The notes: a model not told the origin generated them from the sequence alone. A DNA stretch of 64,000 nucleotides from Heterohyrax brucei (GCA_028571685.1 CM053143.1:194625829-194689828); one strand, 5' to 3'. Shown: positions 1-11,108, counted from the stretch's first letter. Translations and numbers: made by a program.

Positions 1-13
1 CTGTGTCTTGCAG

Positions 14-166
14 GGAGGTCTGGTGGCTAAGTGTTCGGCAGCTAATCAAAAGGTCAGCAGTTCAAATCCACCAGCCACTCCTTGGAAACCCTATGGGGCA
101 GTTCTCCTCTGTTCTATGAGTCACTCTGAGTCAAAATTCACGTCATGACAACAGGTTCGGTTTTTA
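14..166 (+). mobile_element. Afrotherian tRNA-derived SINE, diverged
   Basis: The copy has the order seen in all short SINEs of this window: a degraded head (tggtggctaagtg), the B-box-like stretch around aggtcagcagttcaaatcc, the body ccttggaaaccctatggggc, and a tail ending in ggttcggtttttaa. The tail has lost the usual gtcggaatcgac reading, so this is an old copy. It has no coding role. Confidence 0.88.
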
Positions 167-1020
167 AGTTGATGTCTTACAGAGTAGAAATGCGCCCTGG
201 GATTTCTTTGGCTGTGATCTTTATGGGAGCAGATGGCCAGGCCCTTCTGCTGGCTGCTAGCTGGGTTCAAAGGCTAGGCCCTGCTTACCTGCCCAGGACA
301 TAGAGTTAGAGCCACCCAGCGACCTCTGGGCTTTTACTTGCGTAGTGTCACCGGGTACGTGACTCTCAGGCCTGCGGGGATGTGCACCCTACAAACCTGG
401 GCAGTCCGGTGGCAGCTCAGGGGACACGGCACGCCGCTGGCTCCCCCGTCGGTCTCTCCTAGTGATCAGCTGCGGTCAGGCAGCTGGCCGTCCAGCAGCC
501 CGGCACCTCTGTGTCACAGCTGGCAAGGCAATTCCGAAACTGCCTGGTTACAGACCAGGCAGTCTGTGGTCCCAGATCACAAGGACCTCTTTTTAGAGAG
601 GACAGTGATAACCTACGTTAAAGGGGTTTGTTTTCACCTCCATGTAACCTTTTTTATTCCACTGTTTGGGACTGATGAGAGTGTGATCAGAGGTCTCGAG
701 GCAATCACGAGTTCTCCGGTGTTCTGCTCAGTGTTACTGCCCTCTACAGTGCCAGCGGCCTGAGGAAGGCAGCTACCAACCCTATGGGGAAGCAACTCCG
801 TGCTGCTGGGGATCTCCATCCCTGAGGAGAAAGGACCTTGCGGGTGAGGGGGTCTAGAATTCTCTTTCTGCCCTGCTGGGAATCAGCGAACCTAGCCGTG
901 CCTGTGGGCTTGGCTGCCAGCTTTTAGGAGGGAGGCAGGGTCTTCGAGGATACAGCGCAGGGTGGCTTTGGAGAGAGGAGTGTCTGTGGAAAGATTGCCC
1001 GGGGAGTCGCTTCCTTGCCC
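167..1020. other. Single-copy GC-rich DNA, no gene seen
   Basis: I see no repeat, splice-flanked exon or protein homology here. The open frames at 338-763 and on the opposite strand lack any recognisable domain and match what GC-rich DNA gives by chance. Confidence 0.5.
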
Positions 1021-1540
1021 CTCAGACTCCAGGCCCCGCCGGCATCCGTTGGAGGGAGGCAGCTCCCGAGTGCTGGCGGGGCCAGGAGTGTGGGGCCCCT
1101 CGGCCAGGGCTGACGTTGGGAGCTGCTGTAAACACCCACCCCGGAAGGGCCGGCTGGGCGGGGCGCGGCACGTTCTCAGAGCCGCCTGCGTGGCTCCGCT
1201 GCGGCGAGCATCGCTCCAGGGGCAGCAACAGCCGGAGACCAGCGGTGCGCAGTGCACAGCCCACGAAGCCCCGGGGGCGCGCGGCTCATCCGGGGATGTG
1301 CCCAGCCCTCTGCGCCCCACCTCCAGCGCCATCGATCGCGGACAAACCTCGGGCGCGTTGGCTCCGATGGCGGCAGAAGATGAATGGCTTCGATCCGTCT
1401 CCACCGCACGCACCCCACCTCCCGGGCTCTACCTTCCACGCCCCCCTTCTCCTGAGCGAGGCCAATTCCAGCTGCTCTGGCGCTGCCCAGGCTTCTGAAC
1501 TCGCGGCGCGGAAGTGCCTCCTGCGAGACAGGGCACACAG
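1021..1540. promoter_or_regulatory. CpG-rich segment, candidate CpG island
   Basis: CpG dinucleotides are dense between about 1140 and 1420 (gggcggggcgcggc, gggggcgcgcggc, atcgatcgcgg), unlike the CpG-poor DNA on either side. At 1364-1375 ccgatggcggca resembles the YY1 motif, which is common near promoters. The ATG inside it opens a short frame beginning MAAEDEWLRS that closes at 1498 without an obvious donor site. It could be an orphan island, a first exon or a fortuitous GC-rich patch; no transcript evidence is available. Confidence 0.4.
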
Positions 1541-3093
1541 GCAGGGGATGCCGTGGCACGGCCTTAGCCCAGACCACGCTCCCGCTCCCCGGTGTCCTGG
1601 GAGAAGCCCCTTCTGCATGGGGCTTCCGGCTCTGATCACGGACCGTGTGGAGGATGGATGTGAGCCTGCTCTCTAACCTGCTGGCTTCACTGATCTCTAG
1701 GGAGGCAGAGACTCGTGGGACTGGGTGTGGGACCCACACCCCAAGCCTCTGGCCCAGAGGAGGAGAGGAGTTTGCGGGATCACGCCCTTCCCAGAGACAC
1801 GGCATGGGTTTTTGAGAGAGCTGAGGCCAGAAGCAGCTCCTGTGAAGGGTGGGGGTGGAGTTGGCAATCCAGGCTGATCCCACTGCCCCTGGCCCCACTG
1901 CCAGTAAGCCTGGCATCCCTGTGTCTCAGCACCGCAGAGGGGGCCCTCAGCTCTGCCACCCCACCTGCAGCTGTGCCAAGGGAACTGGCAGCCCAGGCCT
2001 CACTCCGCTCTTGCTGTTGGGGCTTGCGGTGAGGGAGAAACCAACTGGGCTCACCCTTCTCGCTGGCGATTCCCACCCATGCCCACCGTGAGCCGGCGCT
2101 GGAGCTGAGGCCTATGAGGCCCTGCCAAGGGCCTACCACCTGCCGACCTGGGCTCGCACGAGGGACCTTGCAGGCTGACCTGCAGCGGCCCCAACCTCTT
2201 GTGGGGCTGGGTCACCTACCTGATGGCACTGAGAGGTTTCCAAGGGGCAGAGGTGAGGCTTCTAGGCACTCAGAGGGAATCACTGGGTCAAGGAGGCAGG
2301 GTCCCTGGTGAATCCGGAGGTGAGAGAGGCTGGTGGCATGCAGCATCTTTGTTCCCATGTCTGTCCCAAGATCCTTCCAAGTCTTCTGGTTCCACCTGGC
2401 AATTCATTGAAGAGGAAAACCGAAGATCTGAGAAGGATGCCACCGAGTCACCCAGCCAATGGGACCTACTCCTTTGCCATGGGCTAGTGATACCTCCTCC
2501 CACCCCAGCCACCAGGTCCTCAGGGGCCAGGTCCTTGGGCCCCAGGCCGAGGGTATCCCTGCATCCCTGGGACTAGACCCTACCCAGGGGCCACTCTTAG
2601 AAAGGTTGTGAAGCCTAGCTCTCCTTTTCCGCCAATGGGAATCACCCCGCCTGGCCTCCCTTCCCCTTCCTGCGGCCAGTGTGGGTGTCCATCACGTTCT
2701 TTCCTCAGGGTTTGAGGTTTGTAGCCTTTCTGAGAGTGGCCCCAGCACAAGGTGGACCAGCTCTGCCGCCCCGGCTGCCCCAGGGGAAGGGAGAGGAGAA
2801 CGGCCTGGGGCGGGATACCCTGTGCTCACCGTACTGAAATTGGAATGTCAACTGGACAGGCAGGGCAAAGATGCCAGGAAAAATCGAGAGCCGTGAATCG
2901 GGAGGGTGTCACAACCTGGGGGGCCAGTCCAGAGGGCCAGCCTGTGGGCCTCTCTGACAAAAGTGTTCCGGTTTCTTACTGGTTATCTGGAAAGTTTAGA
3001 AAAGCGGAAAGAGAACTGAGGTGTCTGCATTTCTGCCTAGACCTTTGAGACGCTGTGGGTTTTGCCTCAGGGGCGAATAATGGCCGTTTAGCT
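1541..3093. other. Single-copy GC-rich DNA, no gene seen
   Basis: There are many long open frames on both strands, none with a recognisable domain, and no interspersed repeat is clear. A frame of 246 codons on the minus strand (1176-1916) overlaps the CpG-rich segment and has the Arg/Ala/Gly/Pro composition of chance translation. Confidence 0.5.
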
Positions 3094-3306
3094 GTTTTTT
3101 TGTTTGTTTGTTTTTTAGAGAAGTCCTTGTCTTGTGATTGGAAAACCTGGTGGTGCAGTGGTTAAGTGTGGCATCTGCTCACCAGAAGGTCAGCAGTTCG
3201 AATCCTCCAGGCGCTCCTTGGAAACTCTATGGGGCGGTTGTACCCTGTCCTGTAGGGTCGCTGTGAGTCAGAACCCACTCTTCGGCAGTGGATTTGGGTT
3301 TCTTCT
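3094..3306 (+). mobile_element. Afrotherian short SINE, well preserved
   Basis: A (tttg)n tract at 3094-3116 precedes the SINE. The element itself begins near 3141 with aaaacctggtggtgcagtgg, continues with the B-box-like gcagttcgaatcc and the body ccttggaaactctatggggc, and ends with the tail gggtcgctgtgagtcagaac. It is one of the better-preserved short SINEs in the window. Confidence 0.93.
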
Positions 3307-3329
3307 TCTAGAGCAGCGTCCAGACATGT

Positions 3330-3526
3330 TTGTGGGTGAAATAAGGAGATGTCTGTGTTCACTTTAAATACTGCAACTGCAGGAGTGGAACGTGGTGAAA
3401 ACCGTGCATGGGAGGGTTGCTGAAGAACCAGTGGGCCAGGGCCAGGTCAGCACTGGGGGGACACATGGGGTTCATCCTCCTTTCTCCGCTTGTTTTGTAT
3501 TTGGAAATTTCCATAATAAAGACGCA
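3330..3526 (+). mobile_element. Possible L1 3'-end fragment
   Basis: The stretch ending ttggaaatttccataataaag reads like the 3' end of an old mammalian L1, including the AATAAA signal. Only the last 60 or so bases are convincing, so the left boundary is a guess. Confidence 0.35.
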
Positions 3527-4439
3527 TGACACAACGGGCCCCCAGAGACATTTGGGGTGCAGGTTTCTAGTCGCCCACCGGCGGGGGAGACGTCTTGTGA
3601 CTCTTCACCCAGTGGGGGATCACCCACATGGGCTTGGGTCCCTTCGTCCCCCTTTCTGCTTAGTCCTAACATGCTAATTAAAACCTCTTCTTTTGGTCTC
3701 TGTCCCACCTTGTCCTTTCCCCTCTCCCAGCCCTAAGCCCACTGGCCTGTGCTTCCTCGATCCCCTGCCCAGGTCAGCTCCTTGGGGCAGGCGTCAGAGG
3801 CCACACGGTGGGCAGATAAGGGAGGGAAGACTCGGGCCTCAGGAGTCTGGCACTGTCTCTTGGACCCCAGGGCCGGATCACGAATCTCCAGCTGCCTGTG
3901 ACAGGGGACCCATCCTCTGCAGGGCTTTCCAGTTTGGGCCGGGCACGGCCGCTGGTCCCTGGTGAGTGTCTTCAGTTCCCTGGGGCACACTCTCTGTCCC
4001 AGGTCCGCAGCATCAAGAGTCAGGCAGGAGCAGGCGGAAGGTGGGGTTGAGTGGCCCAAGGCTGAGGCAGGAGATCCTCTGGAAGGCAGATGTAGGGGTT
4101 CTGGCAGAGGAGCCAGCCACTGGACAGGCACCCCAGCCTGGTGCGGGATGAGTTCCGGGATCCCAGTGATGTGAGTGCCCAGGCGAAGCCAGGAGAAGCT
4201 GGTGTAGGGGTTGCCTAGGTGCACTCTGGGGGCCGGATGGGGTCGGCCCACCGGAAGCCTCAGTTCCCACTCCCAGCTATGGCGTTTGCTCTGATGGCAC
4301 TTGGTCTCCGGTGTCGGTTTCTCCCATCGGTTCTAGGGTCTCCTCCCTGCTCTCAGCTCTCCAGGATTCCACCCGTGCCCGTCTGTCCCTACGGGCCACC
4401 GTCCCTCCTTTGCTCCATGTCCTCCTCTCTCGGCAGGAC
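3527..4439. other. Single-copy DNA, no gene seen
   Basis: No repeat family or protein domain is recognisable. Overlapping open frames on both strands (for example 3733-4251 minus) are low-complexity Pro/Ser/Arg-rich translations. Confidence 0.45.
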
Positions 4440-5150
4440 CTTGGACCATCCCACGGGGGCGCCATTGCGGAGGGGGAGCTTCAGAGAGTCCGTTTCCCTG
4501 GGAGACATCTTCTCGGCTTTGACGGCTGAAGCCGCAGACTCCGGGCGCTTTGATGCCCAATTCCTCGGCCTGCTGAGGTACCATGGCTCCGGTTTGGGAT
4601 CGCGAGTTAGCGGCGGCCAGCTGCTGAGACCCTCGAGGGTGACCCCTCTCCGAGCTGCCTCTCCAGAAGGTGGCACGCGGCAACAGTACCTCCTTCCGGA
4701 GACGGTCCCAGCAGGCTGCCCTCCTCCCTCCCGGGCCAAGGCCAAGGCAGCTCGGACCTTCAGGGTCCCTGGGGGCGCCGGCTCCCCGCCGCCCTCCCTG
4801 CCCCGCCCCCGCGCGGCTCACCTGGCGGCTCGCTGGCGTCTCTGAGTCTGGCTGCCCCGCCAGCCTCCCCTGCACTCACCTCGCCCCTTCCCGGCTCAGT
4901 GCCCCGGGCATGGCGCGGCGAAGGCAGCCAGTCTCCACACTTGGGAAAAGCAGCCCAGTGCTCAGAGAAGGGCCAGGGAGAAGGGAGGTGCCTGACCCCG
5001 CCGGCGATCCCGGGAGGCTTCTAGGAGGAGGCAGAATTAGAGCAGAGGCGCTGGAGGAGGAAAGCTGGCAGCCGTGGTGAGAACAGACACCCTCCGCGGT
5101 CAGCAGCCGGCCAGCCGGCCAGCCGGCCAGCCGGTCACGCTTCGTCATCC
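4440..5150. promoter_or_regulatory. CpG-rich segment, candidate CpG island
   Basis: CpG and GC-box-like motifs are dense (ggggcgccattgcgg, gatcgcgagttagcggcgg, ccccgcccccgcgcgg). At 4582 gtaccatggc has a good initiation context, but the frame stops after 14 codons. Splice donors such as cacctcgcc and ggtgagaac can be found, but nothing joins into an exon I can support. If a promoter exists in this window, this segment and 1021-1540 are the best places to look. Confidence 0.42.
5104..5133. repeat. (CCGGCCAG)n short tandem repeat
   Basis: Just under four head-to-tail copies of an 8-bp unit rich in CpG, at the right edge of the CpG-rich segment. Confidence 0.9.
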
Positions 5151-6518
5151 CCACCCCACCGCGGGGTCGGGTGCAGAGTTAACTTCTCCAGCCTGCAGCA
5201 GCCTTCTCCACCTCTTGGCTGCAGGGCGCTGGGAAAGTCGCCTCTGGGCTCCGCTGGCCCTTCTGCAGAGTGGTAGCCAGCCCATACTTCCCCAGGAATG
5301 GCCCGGTAGCCCGACTCATGGCTCACTGTCCTGTACAGTCATGGCCCCGCTGCTGGGTGCCCTTCACAATCTGTCCCCCCTGCCTGTGCCAGGACCTCGC
5401 TGCCTCCACCCCATTCTCCCCCACAGCCGTGCTCTCCATGAGTTCCAGCACAGCAGCGCACACCTGTGGGTGCCCAGACACCGCATGGCAGCAGACTGGG
5501 GCCCGCAAGCCCTCCAGGTGCACCCAGCTCTGCAGACACAGACGCCAACGGCAGCCACAGAGAGGGGAAGCTCCCATCTTGTCTGCGCTCAGGTCCCCGA
5601 GCAGGGCGCCTGCCGCCAGCTATCTTGTGCTGCCTCAGCCCCACCCCAGGGACCCTGATCTCCAGAGGTGGATGCAAATCCCAGAACTGTAGGCAGCGCG
5701 GGCCCTGCTCCCCCTTTCAGAACGTGATGAGCCTTAGCCTGCCCGGGCTGGCGTTTCTCGGGCTGGGAGCTGTTCACAGGTAGCACCCCAGTCTTACTGC
5801 TCAGGCAATCCTGGGGGCATCCCCGTTTTATGGACAAGAATTCGTTCCCAGCCTGGCTTGTGATCACAGATCACAGTATGAGCAGGAGCGGTGCCCCTAT
5901 AGCTTTCAAGTGGGAAAATTTCATGGGGCAGCCTAACTCCCCACCACACCCATCCCTTGGCTGGAGAAGGGCGCTAGCTGGGGCCTTAGAGCAGACTGGG
6001 AGGGAAGCTGCAATCCAGACAGGACCTGGAGACTATGGGGTCAGGGAAGCCGAGCCACTGGGGTGATGCAGCCATGCTGGTTTGGGGTGACTACTTGTTG
6101 ATAAAGACTGCAACCCTACATAGATCTTTGCCTGGGGCCAGAACACTGGACAGGTGGCCCTGTCAAGAGGTGGGAGGGGCGTGGCTGGAGAGTCAGGGAT
6201 TGTGTCCCCTGGGGGAGGGGGCCAGCCATCCTCCTCCTGAGCCAACCGTCAGCCCTGTGCTCCAGGACCCCGAGGGGCCATGGCCCACCCCTAGTGCTGA
6301 AAAGGGGAGAGGTGGGAAGGGCCCCATAGAAATGGCACCTGAGGAAGCTGACCCTCCGTCCTGTGTCTACCTGCATCTCTCTTTCAGTTCCCCAATGTGG
6401 CCAGAGGCAGAGAGACCAGCCAGGACAAGCCCAGTGCCTCAGCCATTGCCAGCCTGGGGCAGGGACTCCCCTTCCAGGCTCTCAGGGTCCGAGGTGGAAG
6501 TTGGGAAGGGGCTGGTGT
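5151..6518. other. Single-copy DNA, no gene seen
   Basis: No clear interspersed repeat is present. A short tract near 5800-5850 (gggggcatccccgttttatgg) may be a worn MIR core. The open frame of 194 codons at 5074-5658 has no domain I know. Confidence 0.4.
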
Positions 6519-6553
6519 ATGAGTGCGTGTGTGTGTGAAAGAGAGAGAGAGAC
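6519..6553. repeat. (GT)n(GA)n microsatellite
   Basis: A run of gtgtgtgtg passes directly into gagagagagaga with one aa interruption. Confidence 0.9.
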
Positions 6554-6917
6554 AGTTCCATCTCTCCAGGCCCTTAGGAGGGCTGCTGGACCCCACAGGA
6601 GGCTCAGGATGCAGTCCAGTTCCAGGGTCTGCAGCCCTTGACCGAAGGTGGTCCTCGAGGTGGGCGTGGGACTCTTGTCCTGGTGGCCTTGGCCCTCTTC
6701 CCAGGCTCAGAGCGGCTCGAATGGGCGCCTGGCCCTCACTGGTGTGACTGACGCCCTGACGCCCCTCTCGGGAGTATAGACACCCCTGCCCCGTGGCCGG
6801 TTTCATTCTGCGAACTTTGCAGAGTGCCCCAGAGCACCCCTCTTTCTTCTCCACCCTGAGGCTGTTTTCGTCTCCTGCACCCTCTCTGCTTCTCCAGATC
6901 TGGCGACCTCTGCTGTC

Positions 6918-7160
6918 AGTGCCCCGCCCCCACCATCCCCCACCTCACTGTCCCCTCCCCCCGCCTCCACCGTCCCCCTCCCCTCGTGGTTCTGGCTCCT
7001 GCTGCGCCTCCCCCTCTGCCACAGCAGCACCTCCAGGCCTCACTCTTGTCAGTGGAGTTTTTCCTAAATTGTGAAAATCCACTTCCCCCAGTGGGCGGGG
7101 GCCAGGTCTCAAGATGTGGGGTGTCCCCGTTCCTCACCCCACCCCACCCCACCCCCGCCT
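6918..7160. repeat. C-rich low-complexity tract
   Basis: Long C runs with CCACC and CCTCC variants occur at 6918-7000, and a (CCCCA)n run lies at about 7136-7158. The strand asymmetry makes the minus strand G-rich with several GGG runs, so a quadruplex is possible there. Confidence 0.75.
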
Positions 7161-8107
7161 CTGCCGGCCATTGATCCCCAGCTTAGAGTACGCATTAGCC
7201 CTAACGGTGTAGCTGAGGGTTCGCTTTCTTTTTCGTGAAAAGCTGCCCCTCGTCCCTCTGCCGCTGCCTCGCAGGCTGCTGGCCCTCTCGGCGTGCCGAT
7301 GGCCCTGCAACCGTAGGGATGCCGCTGGAGCAGGGTGCGTGAAATGCAGACCTTGACCAATGCAGACCTTGACCCACGCAGACCAGAGTCTCAAGTCAGA
7401 TTCCAAGAACTTTCAGGTTCAGACACTCAGCAGAATCTCGGAACAATCCAGAATCTGGAGTCCAGGAAGCAGATCTGCACAGATCACTGTGCCCTGCCCC
7501 CCATCCCCATGGGTTCTAGATTCCCAGGCACTTCTCTGTGGAATCCGGCGGGAGCCCTCAGCCCACCTTGGGCTAGAGACCCAGGGTCAGACCTCATGAC
7601 ATTGGTCCCGGGGCTGGGGTACACCACGTGCAGCAAGGGGGCGGAAGAGGCCAAGGAGCTGGCCCCCTTCCTCCCGTCTCCTTCCTGGGGTTGCCTTGCT
7701 CCCTGCAGCCCCAAGCACCTATTGGCAGAGAGAAAGTGACCCTGGCCTGCCTGTGAGAGGACTAACGTCCCCACAGTCCCACCAACTGGCTGCCACCCGG
7801 GCCTCGTGCCCTCTCTACCGAGTTCAGTTTCACAGTTCCACTCGGTTCCCTGTAGAAATGAGAGGCAGGCACCCCGAATCCCACTACTCAGAGTCAGCTC
7901 GGGCTGTCATAGCCGTCTTTTATTTTTTAACATGTATTTGTTTTTTAGACCATGGAGGCAAAGTTACTGTTTGGAAAAGCAAGCGTCTTTAGGAGCGCAG
8001 GTGGGTGAATTCAGGTAAACGTCTACGCTGTGTGACCTTCACGTGGTTCTTTATTTTCTAAAAGAAAGGAAAATAGAAAGCATCCCCACAGATGTCCAGT
8101 AGATGCC
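7161..8107. other. Single-copy DNA, no gene seen
   Basis: Around 7355-7385 the phrase ccttgacc...gcagacc occurs twice in tandem. An AT-rich tract at 7915-7960 (tatttttta...gttttttag) may be the edge of an old LINE. No gene is supported. Confidence 0.35.
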
Positions 8108-8268
8108 AGCCCAACCCGACCCCATTGGCAGAGTGGCTTCCAACTCCAGTGACCTCACAGGACAGGGCAGAACTGCGCCCTGTGCTTTCCGAGTAACGTC
8201 TGGGGGATTTGAACGGCTGAGCGCTTGGTGAGCAGCTGAAGCCCTTAACCCCTGCACCACTAGGGTTA
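8108..8268 (-). mobile_element. Afrotherian SINE, diverged
   Basis: Read on the minus strand it has the head ccctagtggtgcaggggtta, the B-box-like gccgttcaaatcc near 8210, and a tail equivalent to tgaggtcactggagttgg. The substitutions show an old copy. Confidence 0.82.
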
Positions 8269-8540
8269 GACTTCAGTCAGGACAGGCCCACTGCCTCAGT
8301 GTTCCCCAGGGTGTCACCATCATCACTGACCTCGCACCACATGGTCGTTGTTGAAGCCCCGTCATTACTAAATAAAGGTGCACACAGTTTAAGGCGTTGT
8401 GTACTTCCACAAGGAAGGCCTGGGGAGACCCCCACCCAAACCCCCCACCGCCCAGGAGGTTGCTGTCAGCCCGCCTGATCTTTGTGCGCCCATTGCTCCA
8501 TCTTTCTAAGGAGCACACTGATGCTCCTGGGTCTTTATGC

Positions 8541-8599
8541 TTCTCTCTCTCTGTCTGTGTCTGTGTGTCTGTGTCTGTGTCTGTGTCTCTGTCTGTGTT
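8541..8599. repeat. (TCTG)n/(CTGTGT)n microsatellite
   Basis: An imperfect array of ctgtgt and tctg units. It accounts for the repetitive Ser/Leu/Val/Cys and Thr/Gln open frames on the two strands here. Confidence 0.92.
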
Positions 8600-9198
8600 T
8601 CTTCTTCAAATCCATCATCACCTGCCCTTTGGCTGCTCAGAAGGTGGGCACCAGCTCGCTGGTCTACTTCCTCAGTGCCTCCCTCCATCCCCCACGGCCC
8701 CCTGCAGCCCCCTGCTGAGCTGCCCTCCAGCTTCCCCGGTGCCCAGGGTACCTGGACGCCCGTCACCGCTGAGCAGGCCTGCTGCTGCCACTGTCACCTT
8801 TTCTCCCTTGGACTAGAGCTCCCCACTGGCTTGGAGTTACCAGGGGCCTGAGGGTTCTTGTTGGTCTTAGCCGTCTGTCCCCAGACCTCTTCCGGAAGTG
8901 CCCCTCTCCTCTGGAGGGTGTAGCCGCACAGGTGCCCCGTGAAAACAGGCAGGGGGCTGTGTGTGCTGGGGAGCAGGCTGGAGCTGCCAGCAGACCTGCC
9001 GGTGCCCTGTGCTCCTGGGACCCCCCTGTGGAAGAAGAGCAGGACTCCTGGCTTTCTGCAGCCCCCTCCTGCCTTCCCTGGATGACCCCCTCGGGGTGGT
9101 GTCAGGAGAGAGGCGAGATGTCTCGGTGGCTGGATATGTCTAGGTCTGCCCAGCCTCCTTCCACGGTCAGATTTCCCAAGGGCTGGTCCTGTCGGGGT
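8600..9198. other. Single-copy DNA, no gene seen
   Basis: No repeat or protein similarity is recognised. The 217-codon minus-strand frame (8794-9447) runs through unrelated SINE sequence, so it is not a gene. Confidence 0.4.
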
Positions 9199-9367
9199 CA
9201 CACTCCACAGCATTGCCCCCTGGGCAGGAGCATGTGGGTTTGCCAAAATGCCAAGGGTCCTGCATGCCTGAGGGGCCCTGAGGGTCGCCAGCCTCCTTGT
9301 GGAACTCTCCTGTAATGAGGCCTCACCAGGTGCCAGAGGACCCTGGTGGTCTAACAGGTAAAGCGCT
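9199..9367. repeat. Local duplication, copy A
   Basis: This segment is repeated with about 80% identity at 10804-10997. Shared landmarks are tgccccctg, gggtcctgcatgcctg, tggaactctcctgtaatgagg and ggatctaacagg / ggtctaacagg. The start of the adjacent SINE is part of the duplicated unit. Confidence 0.8.
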
Positions 9368-9560
9368 GGTGCTGACCAGTCAGCAGTTCTGGTACACCCA
9401 GGGCCCCTCGAGAGAAAGACCTGGTTGTCCACTCCTATAAAGACCACAGTCTAAGAAACCACGTAGGACAGTTCTTCTCTGTGACACACAACCATGTAGG
9501 GCAGTTCTTCTCTGTCGCATGGGGTCTCTGTGAGTCGGAATCGACTCAGTGGTAACTACA
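9337..9560 (+). mobile_element. Longer afrotherian SINE with internal duplication
   Basis: The head is ccctggtggtctaacagg. The middle (gagaaagacctggttgtcc) is of the longer SINE class, and the tail is ggtctctgtgagtcggaatc. The body motif gggcagttcttctctgt appears twice, at about 9465 and 9495, giving a copy longer than its relatives. Confidence 0.88.
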
Positions 9561-10114
9561 GCAATGTCAGGTGCCCGGTGATGCCCACATACCGCTCCCC
9601 ACTAGGACCCTTCCTTTTGGGGGGGTCCCCTGCAGAGAGGCATCAGCTCCGCCTGCCCTTCCTCTGTACCCCCCTCTGCACCCGGCAGCTCTGGGCACCC
9701 CTGCCTTTCCAGCCCTGACTTTCTGTGTGGTCGGTGTCCCATTGTCTGACCCCCTATACGACTACAGGCTCCTCCTTCTCCCAGTGGGCCACCCGGGGGC
9801 AGCGCCTCCCCCACGAGAGCTCCTGCGTTGGTCCCTGTTGGACGAATGGATGAGAGAGACATCAGAGTGGCCAGGGGCTGAGGTGTGAGTCCAGTGTTTG
9901 GGAGGCGCTGAAAGGCACTGACAAATGACACACCTGACTCAGATAGGTGTGTGAGCTCGCGGAGGTGTGCGGGAAGTGGGGCACCGGCAGTGTCTGGGTC
10001 TGGACTGAGCAGCGGCTCGGTGATGTTTGCTTGTCACGACTCTGCAGGCCACACGCGCATGTTGTCTGTGTAATAAAGATGCTTGCAGACTAGGGTCAAT
10101 GTCCCTCATGGAAA

Positions 10115-10117
<3 letters not shown>
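9561..10117. other. Single-copy DNA, no gene seen
   Basis: No recognisable repeat or domain. A 3' flank reading ctgtgtaataaagatg at 10065 carries an AATAAA hexamer but has no upstream coding sequence. Confidence 0.4.

Positions 10118-10200
<83 letters not shown>
10118..10200. repeat. (TC)n(AC)n compound microsatellite
   Basis: About 23 TC units at 10118-10164 run into 18 AC units at 10165-10200 without interruption. Long pure dinucleotide runs of this sort are usually length-variable in mammals. Confidence 0.98.
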
Positions 10201-10205
<5 letters not shown>

Positions 10206-10550
10206 CTCTACCTGTCCCTGGGCCTCAGGATGTCAGAGGCAGTCCCTACTGTGGCTGCAAGGACATTATGACACCCAGACAACTCAGGGTCCTTCTTCCC
10301 AGCATCTTTATTATGCATGTGACACGCACGTGTGGTGGGGAGAGTCACTGCAGACACATTGCTGGCTGGCCACTAGTCCAGGCCAGAGCGCTGTGGGCGC
10401 CCACTCCGCAGTGCGCCAGAGGCCCCAGGACAAGGGCGCTTCCCGGGGCGGTGGGGAGCAGCTCAGAAATCACTGTGATTCCTTCCTCCTCCACGTTCTT
10501 CACTGGTGGGAGAAGACTTCGTGTGGTTCTCAGGCACCTTTCCTCTCCAG

Positions 10551-10702
10551 GGTTTTTACTAGTAAACCCACTGCCATTGTTTGGTTCTGACTCATGTGAC
10601 CCTGCAGGACAGAAGACAGCTGCCTCATAAGGTCTCCAAGGATTCACTTGCTGACCTTTTGGTTAGCAGCTGTGGCTCTTAACCATTAGGCCACCAGGGT
10701 TT
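10551..10702 (-). mobile_element. Afrotherian short SINE
   Basis: On the minus strand the head is gaaaccctggtggcctaatgg, followed by a B-box-like stretch near 10650-10665 and a tail around ggttctgactcatgtgaccc seen at 10583-10602 on the plus strand. Head and tail are both present, so the copy is nearly full length. Confidence 0.92.
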
Positions 10703-10803
10703 CTTTCCTGCTGGTAGGAAAAGTAATACTTCATCTTGTTGTGTGGCCATTCAGGCCACAGGCTGGCCAGCTGGCTCCACAGTAAACTCACACAGGCTCA
10801 CCA

Positions 10804-10997
10804 CACTCACCCTCTCACACACACTGCCCCCTGCAGCCCACTCACAGGAGCAGGAGCAGGTGGGTTAGCCAAAACGCCAGGGGTCCTGCATGCCTGCGGG
10901 GGTGGGGAGGGATCCCGTTGCCAGCCTCCCTGTGGAACTCTCCTTTAATGAGGCCTCATCAGGTGCTGGGGAGCCCTGGGGATCTAACAGGTCTAAG
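10804..10997. repeat. Local duplication, copy B
   Basis: This is the partner of 9199-9367. It carries an extra gggggtggggaggga insertion and only the first 20 or so bases of the SINE, after which it runs into CA-rich sequence. Confidence 0.8.
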
Positions 10998-11007
10998 TCA
11001 CGCACGT

Positions 11008-11108
11008 TCACACACACACACCACACCCTGACACAGTACACACCATATGCACAGAAACCACACTCGCACACCATACACACACCTACTCACACTCACCTGC
11101 GCTCCCAC
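11008..11108. repeat. CA-rich low-complexity tract
   Basis: Runs of cacaca are broken by ccatatgcac and ccacactcgc, a degenerate (CA)n array. A second weak tract lies at about 11930-11975. Confidence 0.85.

Noticed and set aside
1176-1916. Minus-strand frame of 246 codons and several others in the CpG-rich block
   Set aside because: Stop codons are rare in GC-rich DNA; all six frames show long runs and none has homology or splice context.
4582-4630. ATG in good initiation context inside the CpG-rich block
   Set aside because: The frame stops after 14 codons, and no donor site makes a plausible first exon.
6918-7160. Strong quadruplex-forming element on the minus strand
   Set aside because: G-runs exist, but the tract is an ordinary C-rich low-complexity region; without biophysical or conservation data it is only noted in the feature list.
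10027-10590. Plus-strand frame of 187 codons with poly Ser-Leu and Thr-His
   Set aside because: It is produced by the (TC)n(AC)n microsatellite.
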